Origin: Myxococcus llanfairpwllgwyngyllgogerychwyrndrobwllllantysiliogogogochensis
GTDB lineage: Bacteria; Myxococcota; Myxococcia; Myxococcales; Myxococcaceae
Length of the DNA stretch: 64,000 nucleotides
Assembly (NCBI RefSeq): GCF_006636215.1
Contig: NZ_VIFM01000036.1
Location: 1 to 64,000, forward strand
Reading direction: 5' to 3'
The notes below the pieces were generated by a model. That model was not told the DNA's origin and made no database searches. It saw only the letters and a program-made list of their open reading frames with translations. A program made the position numbers and the translations under genes. The stretch's first letter is position 1. The number at the start of each line of letters is the position of its first letter. This document shows, piece by piece, positions 12,001-20,600 of this stretch.

Positions 12001-13771
12001 CGTCGCCACTGGTGCCCGAATCGACGTGAGTGAGAGGGGGTACCTGGGAGGGTACCGGGAGGGGAATGCGCAGCGGGCAGGGCGGACGCTGGGGAATGTG
12101 TCGAGCGGGCTGGAGAACGCGGCCGGCAGTCACGGAGGCCACGGTGGGCACGGCCAGTATGGTGTCGAGAACATGCCGGTGTATGGCGACTACCGGGAGC
12201 CGGCGGCGCCCGGCTCAGGAGGCGCTGCGACGAACAGCTCCTCCATGGGAGGGACGGGAGGAGGCTTGCTGAAGGTGAAAGCCGGCAGTCTGAAGTTGGA
12301 TGGGCAGCTGCTCGCCGATGGCCAGCTCGGCTGGCATGGAGGCGCGGGCGGAGGAATCCGGGTGGAGGTGGGAGCCTTCACGGGCACGGGCTCCATCAAC
12401 GCGAATGGAGGCAATAGCTACATCGGCGGCGGCGGCGGTGGTGGACGCGTGGCGGTGTACTACGACACGGCCACCAGCAGCTTCGACTGGAGCAAGGTGC
12501 TTGCCCGAGGTGGACCCAACGGAGGCGTGGGCTCGGTGTACCTGAAGGGCAGTCTGCAGGAGTACGGGGACCTCGTCTTCGACCAGGTCCAGTACGGCTT
12601 CGACATCAACTACGTGAAGTCCACTCCAGTGGAGGGCGGGGCGTATGACCGCTTCGCGGTGCGCAGAACCGCCAACATCGAGGTACAGCAGGACCTCGTC
12701 ACGCCGTGGCTCCAGGTGGATGGAGGGACGCTGCTGGCGCGTGGACAAGTCAGTGGCGCGATACCGGCGTTGGCCGTGCTCAATGGGGGCCACCTGTCAC
12801 TCAGTCGCCCGTGGGCCTTCCCGGAAGGAATCCCCGTGGAGCTTGGGAGCTCCTCCCAGTTGACTGTCGCGGGAGGCGCTCCGTTGAAGCTGAGCAGCCT
12901 GAAGCTGGGCAGCTCTGCGCTGGTGAAGCTGTCGGATGTGACTTTGCCGCAGGCACCTGCGTTGGAATTGGAAGTCAGCGGCGCGGTCGAGGTGGGCTCC
13001 GCGGCTCGAATCGACGTGAGTGAGAGGGGGTACCTGGGAGGGTACCGGGAGGGGAATGCGCAGCGGGCAGGGCGGACGCTGGGGAATGTGTCGAGCGGGC
13101 TGGAGAACGCGGCCGGCAGTCACGGAGGCCACGGTGGGCACGGCCAGTATGGTGTCGAGAACATGCCGGTGTATGGCGACTACCGGGAGCCGGCGGCGCC
13201 CGGCTCAGGAGGCGCTGCGACGAACAGCTCCTCCATGGGAGGGACGGGAGGAGGCTTGCTGAAGGTGAAAGCCGGCAGCCTGAAGTTGGATGGGCAGCTG
13301 CTCGCCGATGGCCAGCTCGGCTGGCATGGAGGCGCGGGCGGAGGAATCCGGGTGGAGGTGGGAGCCTTCACGGGCACGGGCTCCATCAACGCGAATGGAG
13401 GCAATAGCTACATCGGCGGCGGCGGCGGTGGTGGACGCGTGGCGGTGTACTACGACACGGCCACCAGCAGCTTCGACTGGAGCAAGGTGCTTGCCCGAGG
13501 TGGACCCAACGGAGGCGTGGGCTCGGTGTACCTGAAGGGCAGTCTGCAGGAGTACGGGGACCTCGTCTTCGACCAGGTCCAGTACGGCTTCGACATCAAC
13601 TACGTGAAGCCTACGACGCTGCTCTCCTCGCCAGGAGGACAGCAGGTGTTCCGGAACTTCACGGTCACCAGAAACGCCCAGGTGTTCACCACGGACACCC
13701 TCGTCATTACGGGCACGCTGACCGTGTCGCCAGGGGCACGCTTGCAATCCCAGAACTACAACCTGCCATGA
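2..13771 (+). CDS. Giant secreted IPT/TIG, Ig-like and beta-propeller protein (5' partial)
   Basis: The frame is open from the first bases of the window, so the true start and signal peptide lie upstream; a GTG at 17 is only an internal codon. At least 4589 residues are present. Reading along: IPT/TIG-like modules (about nt 430-950, 2300-2810, 4030-4520), SbsA-type Ig modules (about 1980-2290, 3715-3990, 4550-4850), Ig-like runs (4855-6040, 7460-8310, 10060-11790), and between them long runs of short beta repeats typical of LVIVD/propeller folds (960-1900, 2820-3710, 6220-7200, 8330-10050). The last 650 residues are glycine-rich and beta-helix-like and contain an exact internal duplication. 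The stop overlaps the start of the downstream isomerase gene (ATGA). Composition and modules indicate an exported surface or matrix protein, perhaps an adhesin. No catalytic motif was recognised. Confidence 0.8.
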   Translation, partial: SGIGWVGGTLFVAGSGEQTLQSVPPVELLPVAMTPAPDSLVAEAGQIRIDFTLPVQESSLTEETLQVSVVHANGVSTPSVPGTRTVEFAVRGSSVVFTPASPFVAGDLVTVYVDGLQSFGSQRQAESFVGTFELAEEGAVQPRIASLTPASGLADEETMAVLTGSGFREGTRVFVGGQEALTTVVSQDPQSIILRIPKARLENGVRLVGAAMVEVRDPSTLAARLMGGFVYRDAPKLVSLSPERAPGQGGVLVALQGRGFAPGLRVNFGGTDSFDVRVTSSQSAEAVAPTHTPGLVDVSVSVGADSGTLPASFLYGSGAVARLSTPPVRDVVVDGAIAYVALGATVDVYGADGQLLMANRQTAVGGLLLANLSEPTHVTLIRSISFPGLGGSRRVLKRGNTVFVAAGSGGVRRVDVTRPDEPLERPELSGNASDIALDGSLLFVGGPEGVHVYDVSDEARRPLRVGSRSIPGGVSALALQGTNLLVSSASRSPARLYVLDARTGDLAERGATDLVAPALHITAEGSRAFLSLGRARQVAIYDLTAPASPAPAGTLVVDDPLGGNWVSAEQTRVAAGIAYVAAGGGKVQRFAVPVGAVPTRLGRASVVGDARTLAFMGRHLLVGTLVLDGDGTPVELPVSDPDDADLPLAGALASVELDTLEIRGTQPGEGDTVAPGEVARVLVTALPDVATASEVVLVRGSDGEPVAVSRQVRADEQGGQVVLTPYAPLALDTGYELRVGANLADLRGARLGTAARIRFRTSRDASLERPEVSSVAPAQGLEAGGTIVEVLGTGFLQGCVVRVGGQPAVVQAVAPDGRWVRIEVPPGKAGAAAVEVINPGGLTGLRLGAYRYLVPPVIAKVQPAHAPFGSRAVVTLTGEGLFPGSEVAFGQTPARGVTMDDTGALRVEVPDDVTGSVALTVLTPGVPPRQFSLPEGFTFTLAERARLDDVGGVLVRAGPRLFTAREGWLSTVDLSDARSPLITGTVEGVAAPVDLAVDGDTLYLAGEGEVVRYDLSACTEAPRSPCEPAFIERVALAPSGGVLLSAVAAGGSRAYIAVAGGHELALMAPVGGTYVVVGRTVLGSGVVRDLDVVDDSLLVLVEDGASSRLEVRGTEGSDLPLIGEVRGLTAPVSVMAREGTRVAVAAGRRLSLVDMTDLSAPIVVAAAADPSGTTSSSLSLSGPWLLAVGGTRAAWIDISLGLDEATFAEGVGAGPGSAIVNGVAVVAAGDSLRILRVPYPTVDTLSPSPGGRVPSGASVAVTLPVELPQAMTTSSMVELRDGAALVPGSRLPGTLTFVPSAALDPTRIYSAQVTLAPMADIEGGAVQGTWTYPLRGGGAPVSLRVDAVDPVSGPVAGGVPVTVHGLGFDASTHVQVGGAEAQVIESVLPEQLTVTLPASSLAGPAVVRVKRESDGAEARAVTPFLYVAPLTFASVTPGAVDMAGGWVRISGAGFHRGLEVLFGSTVASTRSWTPDSVEALVPSGPEGHLTLNLRQPGVSPVVVADAVYRGDVRAPLVARVEPLDTVGASSVPLTATFDVRFDEGLSLASASRLRLMRSPTRVAEAGVSTLLPDGRTLRFTPTAPLVSTTFYVLSAEGVTDVAGNIAAPYERVFRTVDTVKPTLRLRRSDGGLVVDHAVFAAGVAWTFRVDGSDDSDGSVTTSLRVDGQPLTALSGGDYRYSWPMDAVNGPSTLVATATDSSGNTSQPLTVVVSIVADSPPTVSIDSPAEDLTAEEGETRNVVVSALDNHDLRVLELHVDGVPVVRHEQDSGTTASVSYPVGLARLTGAATSATRVLTAFATDDEGQVTAATPRTITVTRDVTAPVVALRTPVAGGRVVGGAALVLEATATDANGVVEVEFLVDGAPVGVARRAPWTVTWAAPVVTSAEAHQVVAVARDARANSTEAVASFTVEPSSGRPYVSFAAPSVGAVLSEGRSFDVLVDATAQAGVASVRIRSGADERVLTQSPWRATFKAPVLDGASAPLRLEAQATDRAGAMSPIIQLHVTVMDDGASSVSVSLAQEPAGPALLGGSTLALVGTVEAGATPALSVHVADAELPVRLAANQSSGETILPEGPEGASVVARAAGTALGGARGVAEHGGALSVFAHGQATQVEDSLAAMEPVALVSQGDDVLVLRADGGGGGELELRSRLTGQRRASRSLVGIPVGVSFGGDSAVVALRRGGAGALERFTLPGLVFQTSTELVRSPTAMDGSAAWLAVATDEGVELRTWTGGRLGFVPLGPVSAVSMEGTRLFAVAGTELVLLDVSWPQAPRIAARAGHGATVSAKVAALADGGVCVAGVRVRCFAADVVAGTLTSRGEAVLGASALSAAAFGELLVVGTQTGARLLDARGAPVAAGLYPAVTGVAGLVPGALVGGLVRGVSRQAVVRGAATPRLTLAALPATALRGGRLQLMDAQVSDDLLGLNGYVSEVSVNQVVVDVRDSRPPSYVDLPLTGDTATVEWWVRDLAGKQARVTRQISLSGAATGPALASIQLPLTVAEGAYFSVVAIPEEPARVAQVEVTLEGAQPMLLVAPVLAGELRAPLVGSTTPLTVTLVAIDAEGRRGPAREHTVQVVDGLNGQGPAVVLERVGTGLVYEGSRVTVRASLMPGGTGDSVRFLVDGQDAGAGVGSVVEAALRMPLGVGTRAVVVTAVARDSAGRESAPTVLTLNVVDDLAPPLVAVMVDPSGDIVAAGSELLARAEASDDGTLERVSLEVRLSGVLHATGGPELRFHVPDATPTGALLELRATAKDRANNTTTAVVSRTVVGARLPTEVASVTLDGATRLVRLGEHVHVATSSGLWIGRLMGAASSPGLAPVATVSTPVAPVSLAVLGDHVALALGEAGLWLVDIGVPASPRVVGRLEGQYTGVAASGRFYAARTRTDGQRVVEALDLGDPTMPIRSVLSQGSAELLLGAQADGPIIAVGTSTVRVPLVTPEGQGGVGELSVAPAQVRATQVDGDLVVSATDSAVHAWVRANGTTLSHVSEVGMPSGVRALDVVRGVAYVAGGDGWLRVVDLREPSRPWVVARSALDVSDVLVTEGLLLTAGPTGVRVLKLPDSVPTVVAEPVALPDMVVGLAPFRGGVLAATRLSGVQAIDVAGGAKPQVVGPLFAGQDVRQVERAGRDVLFLDGSTLKVARETAEGALSANDLRADALVALGAVERFAATQGRLWTVSSGTVKSVRWPAAEARDALVLGSAALDVAGDEKRALVALGNQGVGVVEVAPSGQLRRVATLPVAATNVALDGTLAVVGGTTSLAIYRWEDGASPVLIGTVPTAGAVQRIRLEGRLALVSEGTEGVELWHLPEGAAAVRLGKLSATSASDAVLAAGRILVADGAMGVRDFSPPVAVIPSARVYVPGGTVTAEAGTDVVLAAEARGVAVDDAELVVDGVPVVAVDDQAPRARWSVPADSVVGQRHSLRFRVRGAGGVEALSPALFVDVKAPSTGAPVVAVVSPGANQQLRSGAVVTVSARRTGGLSPVSVVARLGSLYLGSLTSESSDPTLFKAWVRAPVVSTSVDLPLTVQLTDGAGRSAEAAVTVRVLADTQAPGVATGLPSELRVSPFVNLLHLVTTDDGQVSLSLERDGVVVASGAEASGSASLDHALVLSEELIGQEVRLTVTAEDAAGRRSVAEQRYVVKPDGSAPTVVLGTGTPPETGHEGATLVVQATAWDADGDLVGVRLYADGVEIGAGTGGQVSASHVLPMQSTKASVQFRAVATDARGRTATAERTTTVNSNVPPVLTFSMTPDPAIQGELVRICARATDTVGVSDLTATVDGVPMLVPTSCGAGCRELCTDATVASTATAVHVAASAEDTMGSVVAGERTFQVNANQPPVISLGAISFLSVGVDADLSGWISDERGPLAWAEFRVNGAVLGSRVASPNVGATLRQRYTPAVTGTAQVCLFAEDRMGLVGQSCQSVAVVEPQQPTEITEVIAANDFRFENQDIVVKGNKVLRIDGAHTFRSLYVLDTATVTHSAHGVSGQNGMDLTVTHEVRVATGARIDVSERGYLGGYREGNAQRAGRTLGNVSSGLENAAGSHGGHGGHGQYGVENMPVYGDYREPAAPGSGGAATNSSSMGGTGGGLLKVKAGSLKLDGQLLADGQLGWHGGAGGGIRVEVGAFTGTGSINANGGNSYIGGGGGGGRVAVYYDTATSSFDWSKVLARGGPNGGVGSVYLKGSLQEYGDLVFDQVQYGFDINYVKSTPVEGGAYDRFAVRRTANIEVQQDLVTPWLQVDGGTLLARGQVSGAIPALAVLNGGHLSLSRPWAFPEGIPVELGSSSQLTVAGGAPLKLSSLKLGSSALVKLSDVTLPQAPALELEVSGAVEVGSAARIDVSERGYLGGYREGNAQRAGRTLGNVSSGLENAAGSHGGHGGHGQYGVENMPVYGDYREPAAPGSGGAATNSSSMGGTGGGLLKVKAGSLKLDGQLLADGQLGWHGGAGGGIRVEVGAFTGTGSINANGGNSYIGGGGGGGRVAVYYDTATSSFDWSKVLARGGPNGGVGSVYLKGSLQEYGDLVFDQVQYGFDINYVKPTTLLSSPGGQQVFRNFTVTRNAQVFTTDTLVITGTLTVSPGARLQSQNYNLP
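12017..12619 (+). repeat. 603-bp direct repeat, copy 1
   Basis: This block is repeated in frame 990 bases downstream with one difference: T at 12289 against C at 13279, a synonymous change in a serine codon. It encodes about 201 glycine-rich residues starting at RIDVSERGYLGG. Identity breaks sharply at both ends (12016/13006 and 12620/13610 differ). Confidence 0.97.
13007..13609 (+). repeat. 603-bp direct repeat, copy 2
   Basis: Second copy of the block at 12017-12619, in the same reading frame of the same gene. The 387-bp spacer between the copies encodes a different beta-rich stretch. Confidence 0.97.
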
Positions 13772-14682
13772 CCTCCCCATCGCGCGACCGGACAGCCTCG
13801 ATCTCCTCCATGTCTATTCACAGAGCGCTCGCCGTGGGTGTGCTGGTTCTCGCCGTGCAGGCGACAGCGTGTCGCGACCCCGAGGTCGTGGCGCGGGTGG
13901 GGCACACCGACCTCCGGAACGAGGACCTCCAGGACTTCACATCACGCCGGGCGTCCGGTGCTGGCGAAATGAGCGCCCAGCTCGACGCGCTGATCGCACG
14001 GGTCCGGCTCGCCGAGCATGCGACCGGACTCGGCCTTCCGGCCCGTCCCGACATCCGGGCGAGGCTCGCCGCGGCCCAGCGTGAAGTCCTGGCTCAGGCC
14101 GCGCTGGAGGAGGCGCTGCGAGGGGCGACAGACGAGACGGCCCTGCGTGAACGTTATGCGGTCACCCGCGACACGCTTGCGCGACGGCAGGTCCAGGTTC
14201 GCCATATCCTGGTGCGCCTGTCACCCGGCGCGGATGACGCGGAGCGCAGGAGGGCACGGGACAGGGCCAGTCTGCTCCATGCCCGCATCACGGGCGGCGA
14301 GAGCTTCGAGGCCGTCGCTCGTGATGCGAGCCAGGACGAGGCCTCCAGCCAGCACGGAGGGAGCCTCGGGATTGTCCGGGAAGGACAGGTCCACCCATCC
14401 TTCTTCGAGGCTGTCGCCGCGCTTGGCAAGGACGAGCTCAGCAAGCCCTTCGAAACACCCTTCGGTGTCCATGTGGCGCAAGCGCTTGCTCCGGTGGAGT
14501 CCGTGGTGCCGTCGTTCGATGAGATTCGTGGAGTGCTTGCCGCGCAGGCCCGGCGTGAGGCCGAGGCCCGTCTGAGCAAGGAATTGGAAGAACGCATCAA
14601 AGTGACGCGCTTCCCTGAAGCGATGGGCTCCCAGGGGAAGCCCGCGCCGGATGCGGCTGTCAAGCGAGGGGATGAGGGATGA
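13768..14682 (+). CDS. Parvulin-type peptidyl-prolyl cis-trans isomerase, exported, probably a lipoprotein
   Basis: The 304-residue protein has a hydrophobic N-terminus ending in QATAC, a lipobox-like site with alanine at -3, then an N-terminal SurA/PrsA-like helical segment. A parvulin domain at about residues 137-240 contains VRHILVRL, the GGSLGIV loop and FGVHVAQAL near its end. It would catalyse proline isomerisation in exported chains at the membrane or in the periplasm. The ATG at 13768 overlaps the stop of the giant upstream gene, and its own stop overlaps the start of the RHS gene, so translation of all three is probably coupled. An ATG at 13810 gives a more compact signal peptide; neither start has a clear ribosome site. 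The position suggests a dedicated folding helper for its two huge neighbours. Confidence 0.85.
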   Translation: MTSPSRDRTASISSMSIHRALAVGVLVLAVQATACRDPEVVARVGHTDLRNEDLQDFTSRRASGAGEMSAQLDALIARVRLAEHATGLGLPARPDIRARLAAAQREVLAQAALEEALRGATDETALRERYAVTRDTLARRQVQVRHILVRLSPGADDAERRRARDRASLLHARITGGESFEAVARDASQDEASSQHGGSLGIVREGQVHPSFFEAVAALGKDELSKPFETPFGVHVAQALAPVESVVPSFDEIRGVLAAQARREAEARLSKELEERIKVTRFPEAMGSQGKPAPDAAVKRGDEG

Positions 14683-17600
14683 GTCGGGGAGTCAGAAGCA
14701 TCGGGTCGGGGCATGTTGTCCTCGCGCTTGTCGTCGCCGTGGCGGTCGCTGGCTGTCGCACGAAGTCGGAGCCCCAGGAGCCTGTGCCCCAGTCACCCGG
14801 GGCCACCTCGGGCACGGCGCGCGCGAAGCTCTCCGCCGAGGAACTCGAGCCCGCCTGCAATGGCGTGGTTCCCGAGACGGTCAACACGACCTGGCGGCTC
14901 GGAGGGCTCACCGTGGCCGGAGGCTCCTCGCGCACGGAGAGCTTCGCGGCGTCCGACGGCGTGGAGGCCCTGGTCGTCATCCAGAACGGCAATGGGCGAG
15001 GGACTGGCGAGGCGCAGGCCGCGACGGTATCGCTCAATGGCGTCCCGGTAGGAGCCATCGCCGCGGGACAGCGGTTGAACGTCTCGCGCGTCGCGCTCCA
15101 GGTGGCCAACCAGCTCACGGTCGAGGCGCAAGATGGGGGACAGGTGCGTGTCTCGGTCGCGACCCTGGGCTCTCTTCCGTGCGTGATGGCGGATACAGGC
15201 TACCTCGCCCCAGGGCACCAGCCGGCTCTGGCTGTGTTCGACTTCGAGCCGAAGGGGGAGGGGACGCTCGGCGTCCTGCTGGTGGACATGGTGGGCGCGA
15301 CCGCCGATGCCCAGGTCCTCCTGAATGGGGTCAACGTGCTGGCGGGCATCGCCCCAGCGCAACGTCGTGCGTTCGCGACCGCCATTCCCCTGAATGCGAC
15401 CAACCACCTGGAGGTCTCGGTGCAGGGGGGCGTGGACTCCAACGTTCGCGTCGCTGTCTTCGATGCGGACACCCTCCCTACGGAGCTCTCCATCACCGAG
15501 CCGGAGCACGGCGCCTACTTCATCGGATCTCCCGTCGTTGTCGCCGGTCGCTACGGCCGTGACGGCAAGTCGCTGACAATCAATGGCGTTCCGGCCTGGC
15601 TCGTTGGCTTCGATGGCTTCAGGTCGGACGTGCCGCTCGTGGACGGAGTGAACTCCATCACCGCCGTCATGGCGGACTCCTGTGGCAACGTCTCCCGCGT
15701 CTGTCGAGCCGTCGTGCTGGACACCCATGCTCCAACCCTCACGATCCAGGGCGTGTCCGATGGTGACGTGACGCAGGGCCCGGTCACGGTGGCATGGCAG
15801 GCCGCGAGCCCGTACGTGGTCACCACCTCCGCTACGCTCAACGGAGCTCCCTTCCAGAACAACACGACGGTATCCGCGGAGGGGGAGTACGACCTGCTGG
15901 TCACCGCCGAGGATCTGGAGGGTCGCGTGGCCATGAAGCGGGTGCGCTTCACCCTCTTGCTGAGAGCGCCACTCATCGAGGTGACGGGCGTCTCCGAAGG
16001 GGAGTTCGCGCCGGGCTGGGTGACGCCGTCCATCAAGGTCACCAGCCCCTATCTCGAGGTGCTCAACATCACCTTGAATGGCATGGGGCACGAGAACAAC
16101 ACACCAGTCACCCAGGAGAGGACACACACGCTCTTCGTCGTGGCCAAGGACCGGGCCGCCAACTACGGCTTCGCCACGGTGAACTTCACCATCGACTGGA
16201 CCTATCCGGTGGTGGCGTTGTCGGGCGTCGTCGATGGGGCCCACGTCAAGGAGCCCGTGGTGGTGAGCTACACCGCCACCGACATCCACATGGCGCCGGA
16301 GGGAGTCGAGGCCCTGCTGGATGGCCAGCCCTATCTCGGTGGCGACACCATCGCCGCCGAAGGGCCTCACACGGTGGAGGTCCGCGCTCGCGACAAGGCC
16401 AACAACCGGACCACCTCCCGGGTGTCCTTCACCCTCGACTACACGCCTCCGGTGCTCTCGGTGGGAGGTGTTCCCGCGGCAGGCCCCGTGGCCGTGACGG
16501 TGACACCGACGTTCAGCGCGACCGACACGAACCTCGGGGTCGTGGGCGCGACGCTGAATGGCGCGCCTTTCAGCTCGGGCACCGAGGTGGTCGAGGACGG
16601 TGCCTACTTCCTGGAGGTTCGAGCGGAAGACCTCGCGGGAAACGCGACGACCTCCCTCAAACATTTCGTCATCGACCGCACGGCGCCCATCATCACCGTC
16701 TCCGGCGTCCGGGATGGCGAGCAGCGCAGGACTCCGGCGACGATCTCCTGGACCGTGGAGGACGCGCATCCCGGCACGGACAGCGCGACGCTGGATGACG
16801 CGCCGTTCACGAGCGGGAGCACCGTCGCGTCGGGGGGAACGCACCTCCTCGTCATCACGGCAACGGACAGCGTCGGAAATACCCGGGTGGAGCAACGAAG
16901 CTTCTCCATCGACGTGGGGCCTCCAAGTGTCACCATCCATGCGCCCTCGAACGGCCTGGTCACGCGCGAGGCCCAGGTGGAACTCGAGGTGGAGGTGGTG
17001 GATGGCAGTCCAGTCGACCACGTGGAGGTTGGCGGGGAGCTGCTGAGCCAGGGCGCGGATGGTCGTTGGCGGCGCACGATTTCGCTGCTCGAGGGTGTGA
17101 ACCAGCTCGTGGTCCAGGTGTTGGACACGGCGGGCAACACCACCACTCGAAGCGTGTCGGTCGTCCGTGACTCCACCCCCCCGACGCTCACCCTCACGGG
17201 GCCGTCGGAGGGCGCGCGCATTGGGGCGCTCACGGTGACGGTGCATGGGTCCGTCTCGGACGCGACGCCCGTCATCCTCACCATCAACGGAGGCCCGGCG
17301 GCGCTGTCCGCGGACGGCACCTTCGAAGTGAATCGGTCCCTCGTCCAGGGCGCGAATACGCTGGAACTCCGAGCGACCGATGCGGCCAGCAATGAAGTCC
17401 GCAAGACCTTGCATGTGCGGGCCAACGCAACGCCTCCGACCCTCTCCATCAGCGAGCCCCTCGACGGCCTCGTGACAGAGGAAGCCTCCATTACGGTGCG
17501 CGGCACGGCCGTGCCCGCGGATGGCACCGACACCGTCACGGTGGTGGTGGCCGGCGTGCTGGCCACGACGACGTCCGAGGGAGGCTTCTCCCGGAAGGCG

Positions 17601-20600
17601 CCGCTCTCCCCCGGTGGACAGACCCTCCTGGTCGTCGCGATGGACGGCTACGGCCTTCGCTCCGAGGCCTCGGTCAGCGTCACTCGCGGCGGTGCCTCGA
17701 CCGATGGAGGCCCGGCTCCGGACGCTGGAGGTGGCGTGGATGCGGGTGGGCCGCCTGGTGGGGACGCAGGCGTCCCGACCCAGGACGCGGGCCACGTGGA
17801 GCCCTCGCCTTCCCTGTCGCTCGACCAGCCATCCCCTGGCGCCGTGCTCGGCGGCCCCAGCGTGGCGGTGTCCGGTCAGGTCCGAGGAGGAACCCTCCCG
17901 CTGACCGTCACCATCAACGGAGTCAATGCCTCCGTCTCGGTGCGCAGCTTCAGCATGGCGCTCGCGCTCACGGAAGGAGACCACTCGCTCTCCATCGTCG
18001 TGACGGACGCGGAGGGGCGCACCGCAAGCACCACCCGAGACCTCGCGGTGGACCGGACCCCGCCGTACCTGACGGTGACCCGTCCCTCGACGAGTCCCGT
18101 GACGGTGAATGAGTCGCCGTACCTCATCCAGGGAGAGGTGGGCGATCTCCATCTGGCGGGAGTCTCCGTCGGTGGACAACCCGCGACCATCCTGGGCGGG
18201 ACCTTCAGTGCCTCCATCGCGCTCCAGTCGGGCGAATCCCGGGTGGATGTGACGGCGATCGACGAGGCCGGGAACACGCGGACCGAGTCGCTTCGCCTGA
18301 CGGTGGATGGTGCGCCACCTCGGGTGACGATGCTCCTGCCCGTTGATGGCAGCGCTTCTGATTCACCGCTGGTGCTCGTGAGGGCCCGTGTGGAGGCGTT
18401 CGCGGAGCTGGCCGAGGTGCTCATCGGCACCGGCCCCGCGTCCGAGGTGTCGCCGGGCGTCTACGAAGCGCAGCTCGCCGTCCCCCTGGGGGAGAGCACG
18501 ATCCAGGTGACAGCGCGGGATGTGCAGGGACTCATCGGGCGCGGAGCCGTCACGGTGCGCTACCGGGACCCGGCCACGGAGCCCTTGGTGGTCACCGGTG
18601 TTCAGCCGGCCGCCGGGGCGGCGGAGGTCAAGCCCGACGCGTTGATCAGCGTCTCCTTCAACAAGGCGGCGACGCTCGAATCGGTGCGCGCGGGCTTCGA
18701 TGTGCTGTACCAGGGGACCGCGCTCGAGGGAGGACACTCGCTCGCGCCAGGAGGGCAGACAGCGAGCTTCATCGCCCGTTCGCCCTTGCCCGAGGGAGCG
18801 GTCCTCCGGGTGCGCGTGCGGAGTGTCGCGGCCGAGGTCGGTCCCGGTCAGGCCAGCGAGTTCGTGAGCGAGCTCACCGTCCGCCGTCCGCTCACGCGGG
18901 TGCGCGGGTATGTGATGGACAGCACGTTCCAGCCACTGCCTGGGGTGCGAGTGGTGCTGGAAGGGACGGAGGACTCGGCTCGCACGAGCGCCGATGGAAA
19001 CTGGTCCCTCCTCTCCTCCGTGTCCGGGCCCCGGGTGCTGCGCTTCGAGGGCGGAGCCAGCGCTGACGGCAAGCCCTTGCCCACCGTTCGTCGCCTGCTG
19101 ACGGTGACGCCGGAGGCCGAGACGCTGGATGCGCCCCTCGTGTTGACCGAGGTGGACACGGGCAGCGCGACCCGGGTGGACACCTCCGCCGCGCTCCACA
19201 TGGACTTCGCGAACCGCCACGGAGCCCTGGCGATTGACGGCCCGCCTGGAGCGCTGCTGTTCGAGGACGGGCAGTCCCAGGGCATGTTGACGGCCACCCG
19301 GATCGCGCCCATCGCGCTGCCCCTCAAGCTGGAGAGCAACGCGTCTCCCACGGCCGTCTGGCAGGTGGGGCCCGTGGGCGTGCGTGTCCAGAAGCCCGTG
19401 CTGCTGACGTTCCCCAACGTCACCCACCTCGAGGCCGGTCGCTATGCCGTGGTGCTGGCGCATGATCCCCGCAGCCACATGCTCGCGAGGATGGGGCTCG
19501 CCCGGGTGGCGGACGGAGGAGACTCGGTGGTGGCGGAGTCGCTCCTGGACCTCCGGTCCGTGGAACTCGTGGGCTACATGGCGCTCACCGACGAGCAGGA
19601 CGCCATCGTCCGGCAGGCGCTGTCCACCCTGGATGGGCAGGGTGGCACGTCGACCGATGGTGGAGTCGAAGGCTCCCTGCCTCGCGTCCCGCTTCCGCTG
19701 GGGCCGCCGGTGCCGCTCTGGAAGCGGGCGCTGGATGCGCTGCTGCTCGGCGAGGCGCACGCCCAGGCCTTCGTGGGCCTCTTCCCGTTCCTGGACCAGC
19801 ACATCCAGGCGATGGTGCCCGCCGTCGTGAGCGGCGCGCTGCGAGCCCAGCAGGACCGCCAGCTCGCTGTCGGGCCCACGCAGGAACTCTCCGAGCTGAT
19901 CTCCGTGCCTCGGCAGGTGTCGTTCCCCTATTCCCTCCCGGTCTCGCTGCTGGCGTCACGAGTCGCCACGAGCGCCGCCGGAGAGCCCATCGAGGCCTTC
20001 ATCTCCGCGAAGTCCGGCACGGGGGGAGTGCTGCTGCCTCCCCAGGGTGAGACGTGGAGCGCGACCACGCAGAGCGCCTCGGCTGGCGAGTTGCGTCTCG
20101 CGGGCAACGTCGAGCTCTCCCGTGGAACGACGGTCATCACCCTCGGTGGGCGGTTGGGCACCGAGCTGAGGACGTACACCCTGACGGTTCAGGCCTCGCC
20201 CGTGGGGGACGCGGGCACGAATGGCTATCGGCTCACCTTCACGCGGGACGAGCAGTCCCTTGCGAGCGGTGTGGCGGTCCAGTCCGTGGTGCGATTCCCC
20301 GACATGCGCGTCACCGTCACCGGGCCTGGGCCCACGATGAGTGGCGCCACGGGGCCGACGGGTGAGTACGGCATTCCGGTGATGGTCGCGGGAGGGGAGG
20401 CCGAGGGAATCGCCTGCGCGGACGTCCCCCTGGGCCCTCGGCCCATCCTGGGCAGGGATCCCCTGACAGGCGCCGCCGTCGTCCAGTCGATGGTCATGGC
20501 GAGCTATCCCACGTGCTCGACTCCGTTCCAGGTGACCTCCGGACGGCAGACCCGTGCGGACATCCTCGTCGACGCCCGGCTCCTCCACGGCGCCCTCCAC

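Noticed and set aside
278-14054. Many long open frames on the reverse strand and in other frames, such as 278-1132 (-) and 1286-3187 (-)
   Set aside because: High-GC shadow frames of the giant plus-strand genes: Arg/His/Pro-rich translations, no domains and no ribosome sites.
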